The position numbers and the translations under genes are program-made. The notes under the pieces are model-generated. The model saw nothing but the letters and a program-made list of their open reading frames with translations, did not search any database and was not told where the DNA came from. From Actinomycetota bacterium (GTDB lineage Bacteria; Actinomycetota; Actinomycetes; Mycobacteriales; Mycobacteriaceae), in the NCBI GenBank assembly GCA_018268465.1, contig JAFDWN010000010.1:292849-356848 (forward strand): a stretch of 64,000 nt of DNA, in the 5' to 3' direction. This document shows, piece by piece, positions 10,447 through 20,698 of this stretch. Positions within the stretch are counted from its first letter, which is position 1. Each line of letters starts with the position of its first letter.

Positions 10447-11288
10447 GCGGACGCTCCCTCTGTGGTGACGGACGCCGGCGCCGGCGCGGCGGCGGTGACG
10501 GCGCTCCGGCGGCGTCCGCGGGTGACCAGCGACAAGATCAGCAGCAACGCGAACCCGAACAGCAGCACCGCCAGCGACGCCGCGACCGACGTCGGGCCGT
10601 CGCTCTTGCCGATGGCGACGATCTGGACCTGCAGGGTCTGGTAGCCGCTCAGGGATGCGATGGTGTACTCGCCGAGCACCACCGCGATGGAGATGAACGC
10701 GGCGGAGAGCACACCGGACCAGATGTTGGGGACGACGACCCGCAGGATGGTGGTGGTCCAGCCGGCCCCGAGCGAGCGGGCCGCCTCGGCGAGCGTCTGC
10801 AGGTCTATCGCCGCCAGCGCCGCGTCGATCGCGCGATAGGCGAACGGCAGCACCAGCACCACGTAGACGAACGTCAGGGTCAGCGCCGACTCACCGAGGA
10901 AGTACGTCACCCACAGGTAGACGTTGCGCAGCCCGACGACCACGACCAGGGCGGGGATGGTCAGCGGAAGCAGGCACAGGAATTCGACCATCCCCTTGGC
11001 CCAGGGCGCGCGCAGCCGGACCCAGATCATCGTCGGCACCAGGATCACCAGCATCGCCACAACCGTGAACAGCGCCAGCAGCAACGAGATCACGATCGCC
11101 TGATACAGCGCGTCGTCCTGCACGAGGTTCTTCCACGCCTGGAGCGTGCGGCCGCCCTGCAGCAGGTTACGGGTGGAGAAGTCGGCCATCGCATAGAGCG
11201 GGAACAGGAAGAACAGGCCGAACAGGATCCACAGTGCGGTCCGCAGGACGGTCCGTCCGGCGGTGGTGCGGCCGCTCATTTCAGCCAC
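10443..11288 (-). CDS. ABC transporter permease
   Basis: A protein of 281 residues with about six hydrophobic segments and the binding-protein-dependent permease loop near SLGAGWTTTILRVVVPNIW (EAA-type motif, EAARSLGAG). It would form half of the membrane channel of the importer at 9403-13301. Its start overlaps the end of the preceding permease by 13 bases. The C-terminus is a basic, alanine-rich tail. Confidence 0.92.
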   Translation of the reverse strand: MAEMSGRTTAGRTVLRTALWILFGLFFLFPLYAMADFSTRNLLQGGRTLQAWKNLVQDDALYQAIVISLLLALFTVVAMLVILVPTMIWVRLRAPWAKGMVEFLCLLPLTIPALVVVVGLRNVYLWVTYFLGESALTLTFVYVVLVLPFAYRAIDAALAAIDLQTLAEAARSLGAGWTTTILRVVVPNIWSGVLSAAFISIAVVLGEYTIASLSGYQTLQVQIVAIGKSDGPTSVAASLAVLLFGFALLLILSLVTRGRRRSAVTAAAPAPASVTTEGASA

Positions 11289-12160
11289 CTCGCGGTCCGG
11301 CGGACCAGTAGGTTGTAGGCGACCATCACCAGGGCCACCACGACGATCATCTCCAGCGCAAGGGCGTAGGCGAATCCCGCCTGGCCGAGGACCACCTCAC
11401 TGGTCAGGGCGGCCCGGATCAACAGCGGCAGTATCGGGCTGCCCTGGCTGACCAGCGCGGCGGCGGTCGCGTATGCGGCGAATGCGTTGGCGAACAGCAA
11501 CAGCGTCGAGCCCAGGAACGCCGGGGTGAGCAGCGGGACCACGACCTCCCGGAAATACTGGGTACGTGAGGCGCCCAGGCTCAGCGCCGCCTCCCGCCAC
11601 TGGTCGCGCAACCCCTCCAGCGCCGGGACGAACACGATCACCATGAGCGGGATCTGAAAGTAGGTGTACACCAGGATCAGTCCGCTGAGGCTGTACAGCC
11701 AGCCCGAGCCGGCGAGGTTGAACCCGAACGCCTGCTGGACCCACAGCGTCAGCACACCGTTGAGTCCGACCGTGGCCAGGAACGCGAATGCCAGTGCCAC
11801 CCCGCCGAACTGGGCGAGGACGCTACACAGTGCCAGCACCGCCCGGCGCACCATCGACGTGGCGGGGCTGCTCACGATGAGCCAGGCCAGCACCGCGCCG
11901 AGGATCGCGCCGAGGATCGCCGTGCTGGCCGAGAGCAGCACGCTCTTCCACAGCGCCGCCAGGGCCGTTGCGGAGAACAGCGCCTGGATCCGTTGCAGGG
12001 AGAATTCACCATCGAGGTAGAACGCGCTGACGATGACGGTGACCGTCGGGATGATCAGGAAGATCGTGACGACCGCCAGGAACGGCAGCAGCGGCAGGCT
12101 CTCACGCAGCCGTTTCGCGGGCGATGTCGAACCGGCGGGCCGTCGGCTGACGCCCGCCAC
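11276..12160 (-). CDS. ABC transporter permease
   Basis: A protein of 294 residues with a short basic N-terminus (ESLPLLPFLAVVTIFLIIP begins the first membrane segment) and the EAA-type loop WREAALSLGASRTQYFREVVVPLL. It is the second channel subunit of the importer and pairs with the permease at 10443-11288. It starts 1 base after the stop codon of the substrate-binding gene, so translation is probably coupled. Confidence 0.92.
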   Translation of the reverse strand: MAGVSRRPAGSTSPAKRLRESLPLLPFLAVVTIFLIIPTVTVIVSAFYLDGEFSLQRIQALFSATALAALWKSVLLSASTAILGAILGAVLAWLIVSSPATSMVRRAVLALCSVLAQFGGVALAFAFLATVGLNGVLTLWVQQAFGFNLAGSGWLYSLSGLILVYTYFQIPLMVIVFVPALEGLRDQWREAALSLGASRTQYFREVVVPLLTPAFLGSTLLLFANAFAAYATAAALVSQGSPILPLLIRAALTSEVVLGQAGFAYALALEMIVVVALVMVAYNLLVRRTARWLK

Positions 12161-12161
12161 G

Positions 12162-13301
12162 TCAGCCGATCGCCTTGGCCCAGTTGTCGGCCAGATAGGT
12201 CTTCGCGGCGTCGGTCTGCTCGGGGGTCAGGATCACCCGTTGTCCCTCGATGGTGGGCAGCCCTTCCCACGCGGCCTTGTCGATGGTGCCGTCCTTGACC
12301 ATCGCCTCGGCCCGCACCGGGCGGGCGCCCCCGGCGAGGAAGAGGTTCTGGCCCTCGTCACTGAACAGGAACTCCTGCCACAGCCGCGCCGCGGCCGGGT
12401 GCGGGGCCTCCTTGTTGATGGCTTGGAAGTAGTAGCCGGCCAATGCGGGCCCCGGCGGCACGACGACCTTCCAGCTGGGCAGCTTCTTGGTCTCCGCGGC
12501 ATTGAGGTAGTCCCAGTCGATGACGACGGGGGTCTGGCCGGATTCGATGGTGGCCGGTGTCGGGTCGACGGGCAGGAAGTTGCCCGCCTGCTTGAGTTTG
12601 CCGAAGAATTCGACACCCGGGGCGATGTCGTCGGCCGAACCACCTTGGGACAGCGCGACCATCGCGACGCCGGAGAACGCGGCGCCGGCCTGGGTGGGAT
12701 CGCCGTTGAGCGCGACGCTGCCCTTGAACTCGGGCTTGAGCAGGTCGTCGACCCCGGCCACCGACGGCAGTTTGGCCGAGTCGTAGCCGATGGACATGTA
12801 GCCGCCGTAGTCGTTGACCCACAGGCCGGTCGGTTCCTTCAGCTCGGCGGGGATGCTGTCGAACGTGTCGACCTGGTACGGCGCGAACATCGCCGTATTC
12901 GCCAGTGCCACTGCCTGTCCCAGGTCGAAGACATCGGGCGCGGTGCTGCGGCCCTTCTGCTGCTGGGCGGCGTTGATCTCCTCCTGGCTGGAGGCGTCGG
13001 GCTGTGCCGAGTTCACCTTGATGCCGTACTTGTCGGAGAACGCCTTGATGATCGCGCCGTAGTTGGCCCAATCCGGCGGCAGGGCAATCACATTGAGTTC
13101 GCCCTCACCTTTTGCCGCCTCGACGAGGCCGTCCATCCCGCCGAAGTCGGCAGCAGAGGTGGCTTCGCCCGCCTTCACCCCGGAGGAGGTCTCGTTGCCC
13201 GAGTTGTCCTTCGCCGGCGGCGCACAGGCCACCATCCCGGTGACGACGAGTGCGGATGCGGCACAGGCGAGCACCCCGGAGAGGAGGCGTGAAGAGTTCA
13301 T
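12162..13301 (-). CDS. ABC importer substrate-binding lipoprotein
   Basis: A protein of 379 residues. The N-terminus is a lipoprotein signal: basic MNSSR, a hydrophobic core and the lipobox VTGMVAC, so the mature protein is anchored to the membrane. The rest is an extracellular solute-binding protein of the PotD/FbpA/AfuA type (LNVIALPPDWANYGAIIKAF, later VVIDWDYLNA and FFGKLKQAGN). It is the first gene of the minus-strand operon 13301-9403 and would bring the ligand to the permeases. The ligand is unknown; the sequence has no obvious iron-binding tyrosine pair that I can assign by eye. Confidence 0.92.
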   Translation of the reverse strand: MNSSRLLSGVLACAASALVVTGMVACAPPAKDNSGNETSSGVKAGEATSAADFGGMDGLVEAAKGEGELNVIALPPDWANYGAIIKAFSDKYGIKVNSAQPDASSQEEINAAQQQKGRSTAPDVFDLGQAVALANTAMFAPYQVDTFDSIPAELKEPTGLWVNDYGGYMSIGYDSAKLPSVAGVDDLLKPEFKGSVALNGDPTQAGAAFSGVAMVALSQGGSADDIAPGVEFFGKLKQAGNFLPVDPTPATIESGQTPVVIDWDYLNAAETKKLPSWKVVVPPGPALAGYYFQAINKEAPHPAAARLWQEFLFSDEGQNLFLAGGARPVRAEAMVKDGTIDKAAWEGLPTIEGQRVILTPEQTDAAKTYLADNWAKAIG

Positions 13302-13484
13302 GGCCGAACCTTCCGATGGTCAGGAGGCATCGCGGTGACGCCTCGGTTACGGAAGCTGGTCGCGACGGTGAATGGATCCACCGTGGCCTTGGAACACTAC
13401 CGCGACACGCCAGGCGTCCGGGGTCGCTTCGGGCAGACTCCACCGATATCTTGCTCGCCTGAGCGTTTGCCCTGGTCCTGGCGT

Positions 13485-13490
13485 TAGCAT
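13485..13490 (+). promoter_or_regulatory. -10 element, leaderless promoter
   Basis: TAGCAT ends 6 bases before the GTG at 13497. Confidence 0.45.
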
Positions 13491-13496
13491 CATCAG

Positions 13497-14456
13497 GTGG
13501 CTGAACGCGAAGTCGCTCGGGACTTCGATTACCGGTGGGACAACCCGCATGACGATGGCGGGTGGCCCGGTCACGGCCATGCCGCGGAGCGGGCCGCCGG
13601 CGACGCTCAGCAACTCGCCGACCAGCATGTCGAACCGGGTTACCCGCCGCCGGCGGCCGACGAAGACGAGTATGGACCCGGCTACCCCATGTCCGAACAC
13701 GCGGCCGACACGCCCGGGTACGGCTACGGAGACGACCACCCGCCGACCGGCCCGGCGCACGATGTCGACGCGACGCAGGCAGTCGGTCACGACCCGGGCC
13801 AGGACGACGGCGTGTACTGGCACGGATACGGCTATGAGGACCACGGGCTCTACCACAACGGGTCCGGTCCCGATCCGGACTACCCGGCCGCCGACGATCC
13901 GCACGGCTACGGTCCCGTAGACACCTCCACCGAGGGCGCCCCGTACACGCACTGGGACGACCGGTGGGACGAGCGCGGCACCGGCGCCTGGCACGACCAG
14001 GACCTGTCACCCGGCGTCGCCCGGTTCGACACGTTCACCACCGCGTGGGAGTTCAAACCGGCCCCGCCGACGCCCTGGTATCGGACGAAGAAGACGACCG
14101 CGGTCCTGCTCGCCGCGGCGCTGGCCGCCGCCGCGATCGTGGTGTCGGGTGTGCTGTTGCTGTTTCGGGGTTCGTCGTCCGCGCCGTCGGTCCAGGAGTC
14201 GACGACCGCGCCGTCGAGCGCACCTTCCAGTGTCTCCCCGACGCCGTCGCTGACCAGTCAGCCGCCGCCGCCTCCGCCTCCGCCGCCCCCGCCGCCTCCG
14301 CCGAGTGAGGCACCCGCGCCCGCCGATCGCGCGCCGGCTTACTACCCGCCGCAGCGCACCCGGCAGCCGAACAAGCCCGAGATCGGGGTCACCCGCACAC
14401 CGGTGACCCGCTCGCCCATCAGTGTGGCCCCGCAGCCGCGCACGCCGCGCAACTGA
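13497..14456 (+). CDS. Single-pass membrane protein with acidic N-terminus and proline-rich extracellular tail
   Basis: A protein of 319 residues with no recognised domain. Residues 1-195 are hydrophilic, rich in Asp, Gly, His, Pro and Tyr, with loose GYGYxD-type repeats. One membrane segment follows (about 200-222, TTAVLLAAALAAAAIVVSG after basic RTKK). After it come a Ser/Thr/Pro linker, a run of about 14 prolines, and a basic tail. The positive-inside rule suggests that the acidic part is cytoplasmic and the proline tail is outside in the cell envelope. The start GTG at 13497 is supported by a leaderless-type -10. Function unknown. Confidence 0.75.
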   Translation: MAEREVARDFDYRWDNPHDDGGWPGHGHAAERAAGDAQQLADQHVEPGYPPPAADEDEYGPGYPMSEHAADTPGYGYGDDHPPTGPAHDVDATQAVGHDPGQDDGVYWHGYGYEDHGLYHNGSGPDPDYPAADDPHGYGPVDTSTEGAPYTHWDDRWDERGTGAWHDQDLSPGVARFDTFTTAWEFKPAPPTPWYRTKKTTAVLLAAALAAAAIVVSGVLLLFRGSSSAPSVQESTTAPSSAPSSVSPTPSLTSQPPPPPPPPPPPPPPSEAPAPADRAPAYYPPQRTRQPNKPEIGVTRTPVTRSPISVAPQPRTPRN

Positions 14457-14565
14457 CGGGCGGTCGCTAGGGCGGCCATAACCGCCTCGAGTGGCACCCC
14501 GGCCCCGCACGGGTGCACGCTGGAGAGCGGTCCCTACCGGGGCTGCCTGGCGAGAGGCTGTGCCG

Positions 14566-15306
14566 ATGGCGAACACACTGACCGGAGCGACGGCGCTGGT
14601 GACCGGGGCGACCTCCGGGATCGGCCGCGCGGTCGCGGTGCAGCTGGCCGGGCTCGGCGCCCGCGTCGTGGTACACGGGCGCAGTGCCGAGCGTGGCGCC
14701 GAAACGGTGCGCTCCATCGAAAAGTCGGGCGGCACAGCGGTTTTCGCAACGGCCGACCTCGAACGCGCCGATGACGTGCGCCGGCTCGCCGACGACGCGG
14801 GCCCGGTCGACATCCTGGTCAACAATGCCGGTGTGTGCCGGTTCGCCACCACCGTCGACGTCGACGACGACTTCTTCGACGAGCACGTGCGCGTCAATCT
14901 GCGCGCCCCACACATTCTGGTGCAGAAGCTGGTGCCACCGATGGCCGGCCGCGGCGGCGGCGCGGTGGTCAATCTCAGTACCCTCGCGGCCTCCGTACCG
15001 GCCCGCCTCGCCGGCGTCTACGGCGCCACCAAGGCCGGTCTGGAATTGCTCACCCGGGTGTGGGCCGACGAGTTCGGCGGATCCGGCGTGCGGGTGAATG
15101 CGGTCGCCGCCGGGCCCACAGAGACGCCCGGCACCGCCGCGACACCGGGACTCACCGACGGGCTGGCGGGGGTCATCGCCCTCGGCCGGGCCGCCACCGC
15201 CGACGAGATCGCAAGCGCTGTCGTCTTTCTCGCCTCACCGGCGGCGTCCTACGTCAATGGTGCGATCCTGCACGTCACCGGGGGTCAGCGCGCCATCGCG
15301 CCGTGA
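14566..15306 (+). CDS. Short-chain dehydrogenase/reductase
   Basis: A protein of 246 residues, classical SDR. The cofactor motif is TGATSGIG (13-20), followed by NNAG (about 86-89) and the catalytic Ser-Tyr-Lys set in NLSTLAASVPA and YGATK. The C-terminus VNGAILHVTGGQRAI is typical of FabG-like members. It uses NAD(P)H to oxidise or reduce a hydroxyl or keto group; the substrate is unknown. The start ATG at 14566 was chosen because GAGAGG lies 8-13 bases upstream and the Rossmann motif then sits at the usual distance. It lies 47 bases before a flavin disulfide oxidoreductase. Confidence 0.9.
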   Translation: MANTLTGATALVTGATSGIGRAVAVQLAGLGARVVVHGRSAERGAETVRSIEKSGGTAVFATADLERADDVRRLADDAGPVDILVNNAGVCRFATTVDVDDDFFDEHVRVNLRAPHILVQKLVPPMAGRGGGAVVNLSTLAASVPARLAGVYGATKAGLELLTRVWADEFGGSGVRVNAVAAGPTETPGTAATPGLTDGLAGVIALGRAATADEIASAVVFLASPAASYVNGAILHVTGGQRAIAP

Positions 15307-15353
15307 GCCCCACCCGTGGGACGTGTGGGTGCGAGAAGTAAGGGGACGAGACG

Positions 15354-16787
15354 ATGACAGCCAGTTTCGACGTGATCGTGGTGGGAGCGGGACCGGTGGG
15401 GCAGACGGCCGCGCAGCGATGCCGGGCTGCGGGCCTGACCGTCGCGGTCGTGGAACGCGAACTCGTCGGCGGCGAATGCTCGTACTGGGGCTGCGTGCCC
15501 AGCAAGGCGCTGTTGCGTCCGGTGCTGGCCGTCGCCGACGCGCGTCATGTCGACGGCGCACGCGAGGCCGTCGACGGTCCGATCAACGCCGCGGGCGTAT
15601 TCGGCAGGCGCGACCGCTACGTCTCGGATTTCGACGACACCGCTCAGGCGGATTGGGTGCGAGCCACCGGCGCCACGCTCATCCGCGGTCACGCCCGGCT
15701 CGACGGCCCCCGTCGGGTGGCCGTCAGCACCGTCGACGGTGGCGTGCAGACGTTCGAGGCGCGCCACGCGGTGGTGGTGTGTATCGGCAGCCGCGCCGCG
15801 CTGCCCGACCTGCCCGGCATCGCCGAGGTCCGGCCGTGGACCAATCGCCGGGCCACCGACAGCAGCGCGGTGCCCCGCCGGCTTGCGGTGGTGGGGGGCG
15901 GCGGGGTGGCCGTCGAGATGGCCACGGCATGGCATGGTCTCGGCGCCGAGGTGACGCTGCTGGTGCGGCGCTCGGGCGTGCTGCCGCGGATGGAGCCGTT
16001 CGCCGGCGCGCTGGTGGCCCGCGGACTGCGCACCTCCGGCGTAGATGTGCGGACCGGCGTCTCGGTGACGAAACTGCGCCGCGCCCAGGACAACGGGGTC
16101 GTGACGCTGGACCTCGACGACCGCAGCGAGCTGGAGGTCGACGAGGTTCTGTTCGCCACCGGCCGCGCCCCGCTCACCGATGACATCGGGATGCAGACCG
16201 TCGGCCTGGAGCCCGGCACCTGGCTGGACGTCGACGACACCTGCCGGGTGAACGGCGTCGACGGCGGCTGGCTCTACGCCGCGGGCGATGCGAACCACCG
16301 GGCACTACTGACCCATCAGGGCAAATACCAGGCCCGCATCGCGGGGGGAGTCATCGCGGCGCGGGCCGCCGGCCGGCTGGTGGACACCGCCCCGTGGAGC
16401 CGGCACGCCACGACCGCCGACACGCACGCGGTGCCGCAGGTGTTCTTCACCGACCCCGAAGTGGCCTCGGTGGGATCGACCGCGCGGGAGGCCGAATTGG
16501 CCGGATACCGCACCGCGGTGGTGGACGTCGAGATCGGCGAGGTGGTGATGGGCGCCAAACTGCACGCCGATGGTTACTCCGGCCATGCCCGCATGGTGGT
16601 GGACCTGGATCGCGGCCATCTCCTCGGTGTCACGTTCGCCGGCGCGGGTGTCGCCGAATTGCTGCACTCCGCAACCGTGGCGGTGGCGGGGCAGGTCCCC
16701 GTCGAACGTTTGTGGCACGCGGTGCCCTGCTTCCCGACCATCAGCGAGGTATGGCTGCGGCTGCTGGAGGCCTACCGCGATGCCTGA
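15354..16787 (+). CDS. FAD-dependent pyridine nucleotide-disulfide oxidoreductase
   Basis: A protein of 477 residues of the mercuric reductase/lipoamide dehydrogenase class. FAD motif: [14 protein letters not shown] (8-21). Redox-active disulfide: [16 protein letters not shown] with C42 and C47. NAD(P) motif: [15 protein letters not shown] second FAD motif is [23 protein letters not shown]. The dimerisation domain ends [17 protein letters not shown], in the place of the His-Glu pair of the family. There are no N-terminal or C-terminal extra cysteines as in true mercuric reductases, so the substrate is uncertain. Strains often carry several such paralogues. Confidence 0.9.
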   Translation: MTASFDVIVVGAGPVGQTAAQRCRAAGLTVAVVERELVGGECSYWGCVPSKALLRPVLAVADARHVDGAREAVDGPINAAGVFGRRDRYVSDFDDTAQADWVRATGATLIRGHARLDGPRRVAVSTVDGGVQTFEARHAVVVCIGSRAALPDLPGIAEVRPWTNRRATDSSAVPRRLAVVGGGGVAVEMATAWHGLGAEVTLLVRRSGVLPRMEPFAGALVARGLRTSGVDVRTGVSVTKLRRAQDNGVVTLDLDDRSELEVDEVLFATGRAPLTDDIGMQTVGLEPGTWLDVDDTCRVNGVDGGWLYAAGDANHRALLTHQGKYQARIAGGVIAARAAGRLVDTAPWSRHATTADTHAVPQVFFTDPEVASVGSTAREAELAGYRTAVVDVEIGEVVMGAKLHADGYSGHARMVVDLDRGHLLGVTFAGAGVAELLHSATVAVAGQVPVERLWHAVPCFPTISEVWLRLLEAYRDA

Positions 16788-16851
16788 CGGGCCGCCGGGC
16801 CCGGGACCGGCGACGTCCGGGTGCTCGGAGGGCCGCGTCTGCGCCGATCCT

Positions 16852-16857
16852 TATGCT
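16852..16857 (+). promoter_or_regulatory. -10 element, leaderless promoter
   Basis: TATGCT ends 6 bases before the ATG at 16864. The same hexamer occurs before the P450 fusion gene (31157). Confidence 0.55.
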
Positions 16858-16863
16858 GACGTC

Positions 16864-17271
16864 ATGGCCGAACCGGACGCCGAAGTCATGTTCGCGACCG
16901 CCCCGGTGGCGGTGCTCGCGACGGTCGGGCCGGGCGGCTCGCCGCATCTGGTGCCGGTGGTCTTCGCCGTCCATGGAGGCATCGTCTACACCGCGGTGGA
17001 CGCGAAGCGGAAGTCGACACAGCGGCTGCGTCGGCTGGCCAACATCGAGGCCAATCCGCAGGTGAGCCTGCTGGTGCAGCACTACTCCGATGACTGGGAC
17101 GAGCTGTGGTGGGTTCGGGCCGACGGTCTGGCGGCGGTGCACCAGAGCGGCGATGCGATGGCGGTCGGCTACGGATTGTTGCGGGAGAAGTACGGCCAGT
17201 ACGACCGGATCGCACTGGACGGACCCGTGGTGACCGTCGAGTTGCGGCGCTGGTCGTCCTGGCACGCCTGA
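16864..17271 (+). CDS. PPOX-class F420-dependent enzyme family protein
   Basis: A protein of 135 residues, a single split-barrel domain of the pyridoxamine-phosphate-oxidase-like type used by F420-binding actinobacterial proteins ([20 protein letters not shown], then [22 protein letters not shown], then the tail WSSWHA). It closely fits the TIGR03668 F420 group by length and motif order. F420 binding is inferred from family, not visible as a single motif. The ATG at 16864 was chosen because TATGCT lies 6 bases upstream; a longer frame reaching back into the preceding gene is not credible. Confidence 0.85.
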   Translation: MAEPDAEVMFATAPVAVLATVGPGGSPHLVPVVFAVHGGIVYTAVDAKRKSTQRLRRLANIEANPQVSLLVQHYSDDWDELWWVRADGLAAVHQSGDAMAVGYGLLREKYGQYDRIALDGPVVTVELRRWSSWHA

Positions 17272-17275
17272 TCCG

Positions 17276-17290
17276 GCGGCAGGGGGCCGC
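17276..17290. terminator. Short hairpin between convergent genes
   Basis: GCGGC and GCCGC flank a 5-base loop after the PPOX gene; the alpha/beta hydrolase gene ends just downstream on the other strand. Weak stem. Confidence 0.35.
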
Positions 17291-17313
17291 TCGCGCGGGC
17301 TGTGACCCGGTGC

Positions 17314-18234
17314 TCAGCGCGGTGCGCCGCCCAGCTCCTCAGACACCGACCGCAGCGTCGCGAGCAGTTGGCTCAGGCCGGGCTCTTCGATCGGGTAGTG
17401 ACCGCACTGCTCCAGCAGCACCAGCCGCGTCGGGGCCGCGAGGCGATCGAGGAACCGGATACTGAGGCCGGCCGGGGTCCAGGCATCGGCCGCCGGATGC
17501 ACCAGGGTGACCGGCGTCGTGCGGAACGACTCCGGGGCGGTGTGGGTGAAGTCGAGCCAACTGGCGAGAAATCCGAGCGGCACCCGGACACCCCCGCCCT
17601 TCGGGTCGGTGGCGCACAGCCGCGACAGGTCCCGGTTGCGGCTCATATTGCCCATGTCGACGAGCCAGCGGACCGGCACCCGCACATCTCCCACCAGGGG
17701 TTCGACGGTCCGCAGCACGGGTGCGGCGATGGGCGCGGTGGCCGATATCCGCGCGGCCGCGCGACGCGCATCCGGATCGGCGGGGTCGAGCAGGCATGTC
17801 GCGAGAACGTGGGCGATGGTGCCGGTGCGTGCGGCCACCTCGTAACCCAGCAACCCGCCCATACTCGCGCCGAGCACCGCCAGTGGGCGGTCGTCGGTGG
17901 CCTGTTCGGCCGTGACGAGGTCGCACAGCAGGTCGAGCCAGTCGGGGTAGCGCACCGCACCGCGCCGCGGTTCGACGGTGTCGCCGTAGAGCGGAAGGTC
18001 GGGGGCAAGCACCTCGGCGCCGTCGCGGGCGGCCAGCCCCGCGATCGGCCACAGCGCACCCGAATAGCCGCCGGCACCGTGGATGACGAGCAGTCGGACA
18101 CCGGCGTCGGGGCGCGGCGCCCGCGCGATGTGGACACGCCGCCCGCGCCACTGCCACCACGTGCTCCGCGGCTCGGCGACCGGTGGCGTCCGGTACCGCT
18201 CCGGCAGGAATCGTCCGTACGCCGCGTCGCCCAT
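17314..18234 (-). CDS. Alpha/beta hydrolase
   Basis: A protein of 306 residues from the ATG at 18234. The oxyanion strand is LLVIHGAGGYSGALWP, the nucleophile elbow is LGASMGGLLG (GxSxG), and the terminal histidine lies in LEQCGHYPIEEPG. The acid residue is likely in the strand TLVHPAADAWTP. An upstream in-frame ATG (18369) would overlap the EF-G2 start on the other strand, so the start at 18234, with AAGG and GGAGG just before it, is preferred. Substrate unknown. It is divergent from fusA2, with 116 bases between starts. Confidence 0.87.
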   Translation of the reverse strand: MGDAAYGRFLPERYRTPPVAEPRSTWWQWRGRRVHIARAPRPDAGVRLLVIHGAGGYSGALWPIAGLAARDGAEVLAPDLPLYGDTVEPRRGAVRYPDWLDLLCDLVTAEQATDDRPLAVLGASMGGLLGYEVAARTGTIAHVLATCLLDPADPDARRAAARISATAPIAAPVLRTVEPLVGDVRVPVRWLVDMGNMSRNRDLSRLCATDPKGGGVRVPLGFLASWLDFTHTAPESFRTTPVTLVHPAADAWTPAGLSIRFLDRLAAPTRLVLLEQCGHYPIEEPGLSQLLATLRSVSEELGGAPR

Positions 18235-18350
18235 ACCTCCACCTTCGAGACCGGCGGTACGGCTGGCAACCCCGGCGCCACGATGCCGGCGGGACTTGTG
18301 CTCTGTGTCACATAAGTGAATTGTGGAATTGCAGGACAGGAGGGATCGCC

Positions 18351-20543
18351 ATGGCGGACAAGACGACAACGTCCCAGGGCAATGGCGTGGTGCCGACCGC
18401 GGACCGGCCCACTGCCATTCGCAACGTCGTGGTCGTCGGGCCGTCGGGGGCGGGGAAGACGACCCTGGTCGAGGCGTTACTGGTCGCCGGGGGTGTGTTG
18501 TCCCGCATGGGTTCGGTGACCGACGGCACCACGGTGTGCGACAGCGACGACGCCGAGATCGCCCAGCAGCGTTCGGTCGGGCTGGCGCTCGCTTCGCTGC
18601 TGCACGACGGCATCAAGGTCAATCTGATCGACACGCCCGGCTACGCGGATTTCGTCGGGGAGCTGCGGGCCGGGCTGCGGGCCGCCGATTGCGCGCTGTT
18701 CGTGATCGCGGCCAACGACGGTGTCGACGAGCCGACCAAATCGCTGTGGCTGGAGTGTAGCCGGGTCGGGATGCCACGGGCCGTCGTGATCACCAAACTC
18801 GACCACGCCAGGGCGAATTACGGCAGCGCGCTGCAGGGTGCGCAGGATGCGTTCGGCGACAAGGTGCTTCCGCTCTACTTTCCGGCCGGCGCAGGGGTGA
18901 TCGGTCTGCTCACCGGGTCCCACTACGAATACTCCAACGGCAAACGTACGATCCACCCGCCCGACGGCACGTACTCCGAGCGGATCGATGAGCTCCGCGG
19001 CACCCTGATCGAAGGCATCATCGAGGAGTCCGAGGACGAGTCGCTGATGGAGCGCTACCTGGGCGGCGAGGTCATCGACCAGGCCGTGCTGATCGAGGAT
19101 CTGGAGAAGGCGGTCGCCCGCGGTTCGTTCTTCCCGGTAGTCCCAGTGTGCAGCGGCACCGGCGTCGGCACCCTCGAACTGCTCGATGTGGCAACCCGGG
19201 GTTTCCCGTCACCGCCGGAACACGCGCTGCCCGAGATGTTCACACCGCAGGGCGCACCACGCACAAGTCTGCCGTGCGATCCCGACGGGCCGCTGGTGGC
19301 GGAGGTGGTGAAGACGACGTCGGACCCCTATGTCGGCAGGGTCAGCCTGGCCCGAGTGTTCTCGGGGACGATCCGGCCCGACATGACTGTCCACGTGTCG
19401 GGCCATTTTTCGTCCTTCTTCGGTGAGAACTTCACTCCAGGACCGGGTTCGGGGCATTCCGATTCGGGTTCGCTGGCCGGGCACCCGGATCACGACGAGG
19501 ACGAGCGCATCGGCACGCTGTCGTTCCCGCTGGGTAAGCAGCAGCGGCCCGCGCCGTCGGTGGTGGCCGGCGATATCTGCGCCATCGGACGGCTCAGCCG
19601 CGCCGAAACCGGGGACACATTGTCCGACAAGGCCGATCCGCTGGTGCTCAAACCGTGGGAGATGCCCGAGCCGCTGCTGCCGATCGCCGTGCAGCCGCGC
19701 GCCAAGACCGACGAGGACAAGCTGTCGGTGGGGCTGGGGCGGCTGGCCGCCGAGGATCCCACACTGCGGATCGAGCAGAATCCCGAAACCCATCAGATCG
19801 TGCTGTGGTGCATGGGCGAGGCCCATGCCGGGGTGGTGCTCGACGCGCTGGCCCGCCGCTTCGGTGTCGCCGTGGACACCGTCCCGCTTCGGGTGCCGCT
19901 GCGGGAGACGTTCGGCGGCAACGCGAAAGGCCATGGGCGGCATGTGAAGCAGTCCGGCGGGCACGGCCAGTACGCGGTCTGCGACATCGAGGTCCAGCCG
20001 CTGCCGGAGGGGTCGGGATTCGAATTCGTCGACAAGGTGGTCGGCGGCGCCGTGCCGCGCCAGTTCATCCCGAGCGTCGAGAAGGGTGTCCGCGCGCAGA
20101 TGGAGAAGGGCCTGCTCAACGGGGCGGGTGCGGGGTACCCGGTGGTGGACATCCGTGTCACGTTGTTCGACGGCAAGGCGCACAGCGTCGATTCGTCCGA
20201 TTTCGCGTTCCAGATGGCGGGCAGCCTGGCGCTGCGCGAGGCGGCTGCCGCCGCCCGGGTGAACCTGCTCGAACCGGTGGACGAGGTGGCCGTGCTGGTG
20301 CCCGACCACCTGGTCGGCACGGTGATGAGTGATCTGTCCAGCCGGCGTGGACGGGTGCTGGGCTCCGACAAGGTCGGCGAGGACCGCACGTCGGTCAAGG
20401 CGGAGATTCCGGAGGTTGAGCTCACCCGCTACGCCATCGATCTGCGGTCGCTGTCGCACGGCGCCGGTTCGTTCACCCGCGCGTTCGTGCGCTATGAGCC
20501 GATGCCGGAGGCCGCGGCGGCCAAGGTGCGTGCCACGGTGTGA
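18351..20543 (+). CDS. fusA2: Elongation factor G-like GTPase EF-G2
   Basis: A protein of 730 residues with all EF-G domains. G1 is [12 protein letters not shown] (about 28-39), where true EF-G has AHIDAGKTT. G3 is DTPGYADF (94-101) and G4 is TKLD (148-151). Domain II includes [18 protein letters not shown], and domain IV ends near [22 protein letters not shown]. The altered G1 marks the FusA2 (EF-G-like) paralogue of actinobacteria, distinct from the main fusA1 in the str operon. Its role in translation is unproven. The ATG at 18351 has a strong ribosome-binding site (AGGAGG, 7 bases upstream). The longer upstream frame is not needed. Confidence 0.94.
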   Translation: MADKTTTSQGNGVVPTADRPTAIRNVVVVGPSGAGKTTLVEALLVAGGVLSRMGSVTDGTTVCDSDDAEIAQQRSVGLALASLLHDGIKVNLIDTPGYADFVGELRAGLRAADCALFVIAANDGVDEPTKSLWLECSRVGMPRAVVITKLDHARANYGSALQGAQDAFGDKVLPLYFPAGAGVIGLLTGSHYEYSNGKRTIHPPDGTYSERIDELRGTLIEGIIEESEDESLMERYLGGEVIDQAVLIEDLEKAVARGSFFPVVPVCSGTGVGTLELLDVATRGFPSPPEHALPEMFTPQGAPRTSLPCDPDGPLVAEVVKTTSDPYVGRVSLARVFSGTIRPDMTVHVSGHFSSFFGENFTPGPGSGHSDSGSLAGHPDHDEDERIGTLSFPLGKQQRPAPSVVAGDICAIGRLSRAETGDTLSDKADPLVLKPWEMPEPLLPIAVQPRAKTDEDKLSVGLGRLAAEDPTLRIEQNPETHQIVLWCMGEAHAGVVLDALARRFGVAVDTVPLRVPLRETFGGNAKGHGRHVKQSGGHGQYAVCDIEVQPLPEGSGFEFVDKVVGGAVPRQFIPSVEKGVRAQMEKGLLNGAGAGYPVVDIRVTLFDGKAHSVDSSDFAFQMAGSLALREAAAAARVNLLEPVDEVAVLVPDHLVGTVMSDLSSRRGRVLGSDKVGEDRTSVKAEIPEVELTRYAIDLRSLSHGAGSFTRAFVRYEPMPEAAAAKVRATV

Positions 20544-20698
20544 CCCCGGGCGGCCGACCGCCGCGGGGTGGATTACCGGCTAGCAGGTATCGCCCGATTG
20601 CCACTGGCATGGGGGCTGTTCGGGGGTCTGCCCTGACGACTTCGGCGGGCGGAAACGGGATGTTTGAGCAACGCCCGCCACGCCGAAGGAGAGCTACC

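Noticed and set aside
20544-20698. SigH-type promoter (GGAA...GTT) upstream of the sigma factor gene
   Set aside because: GGAAAC is present, but no GTT at the required spacing was found.
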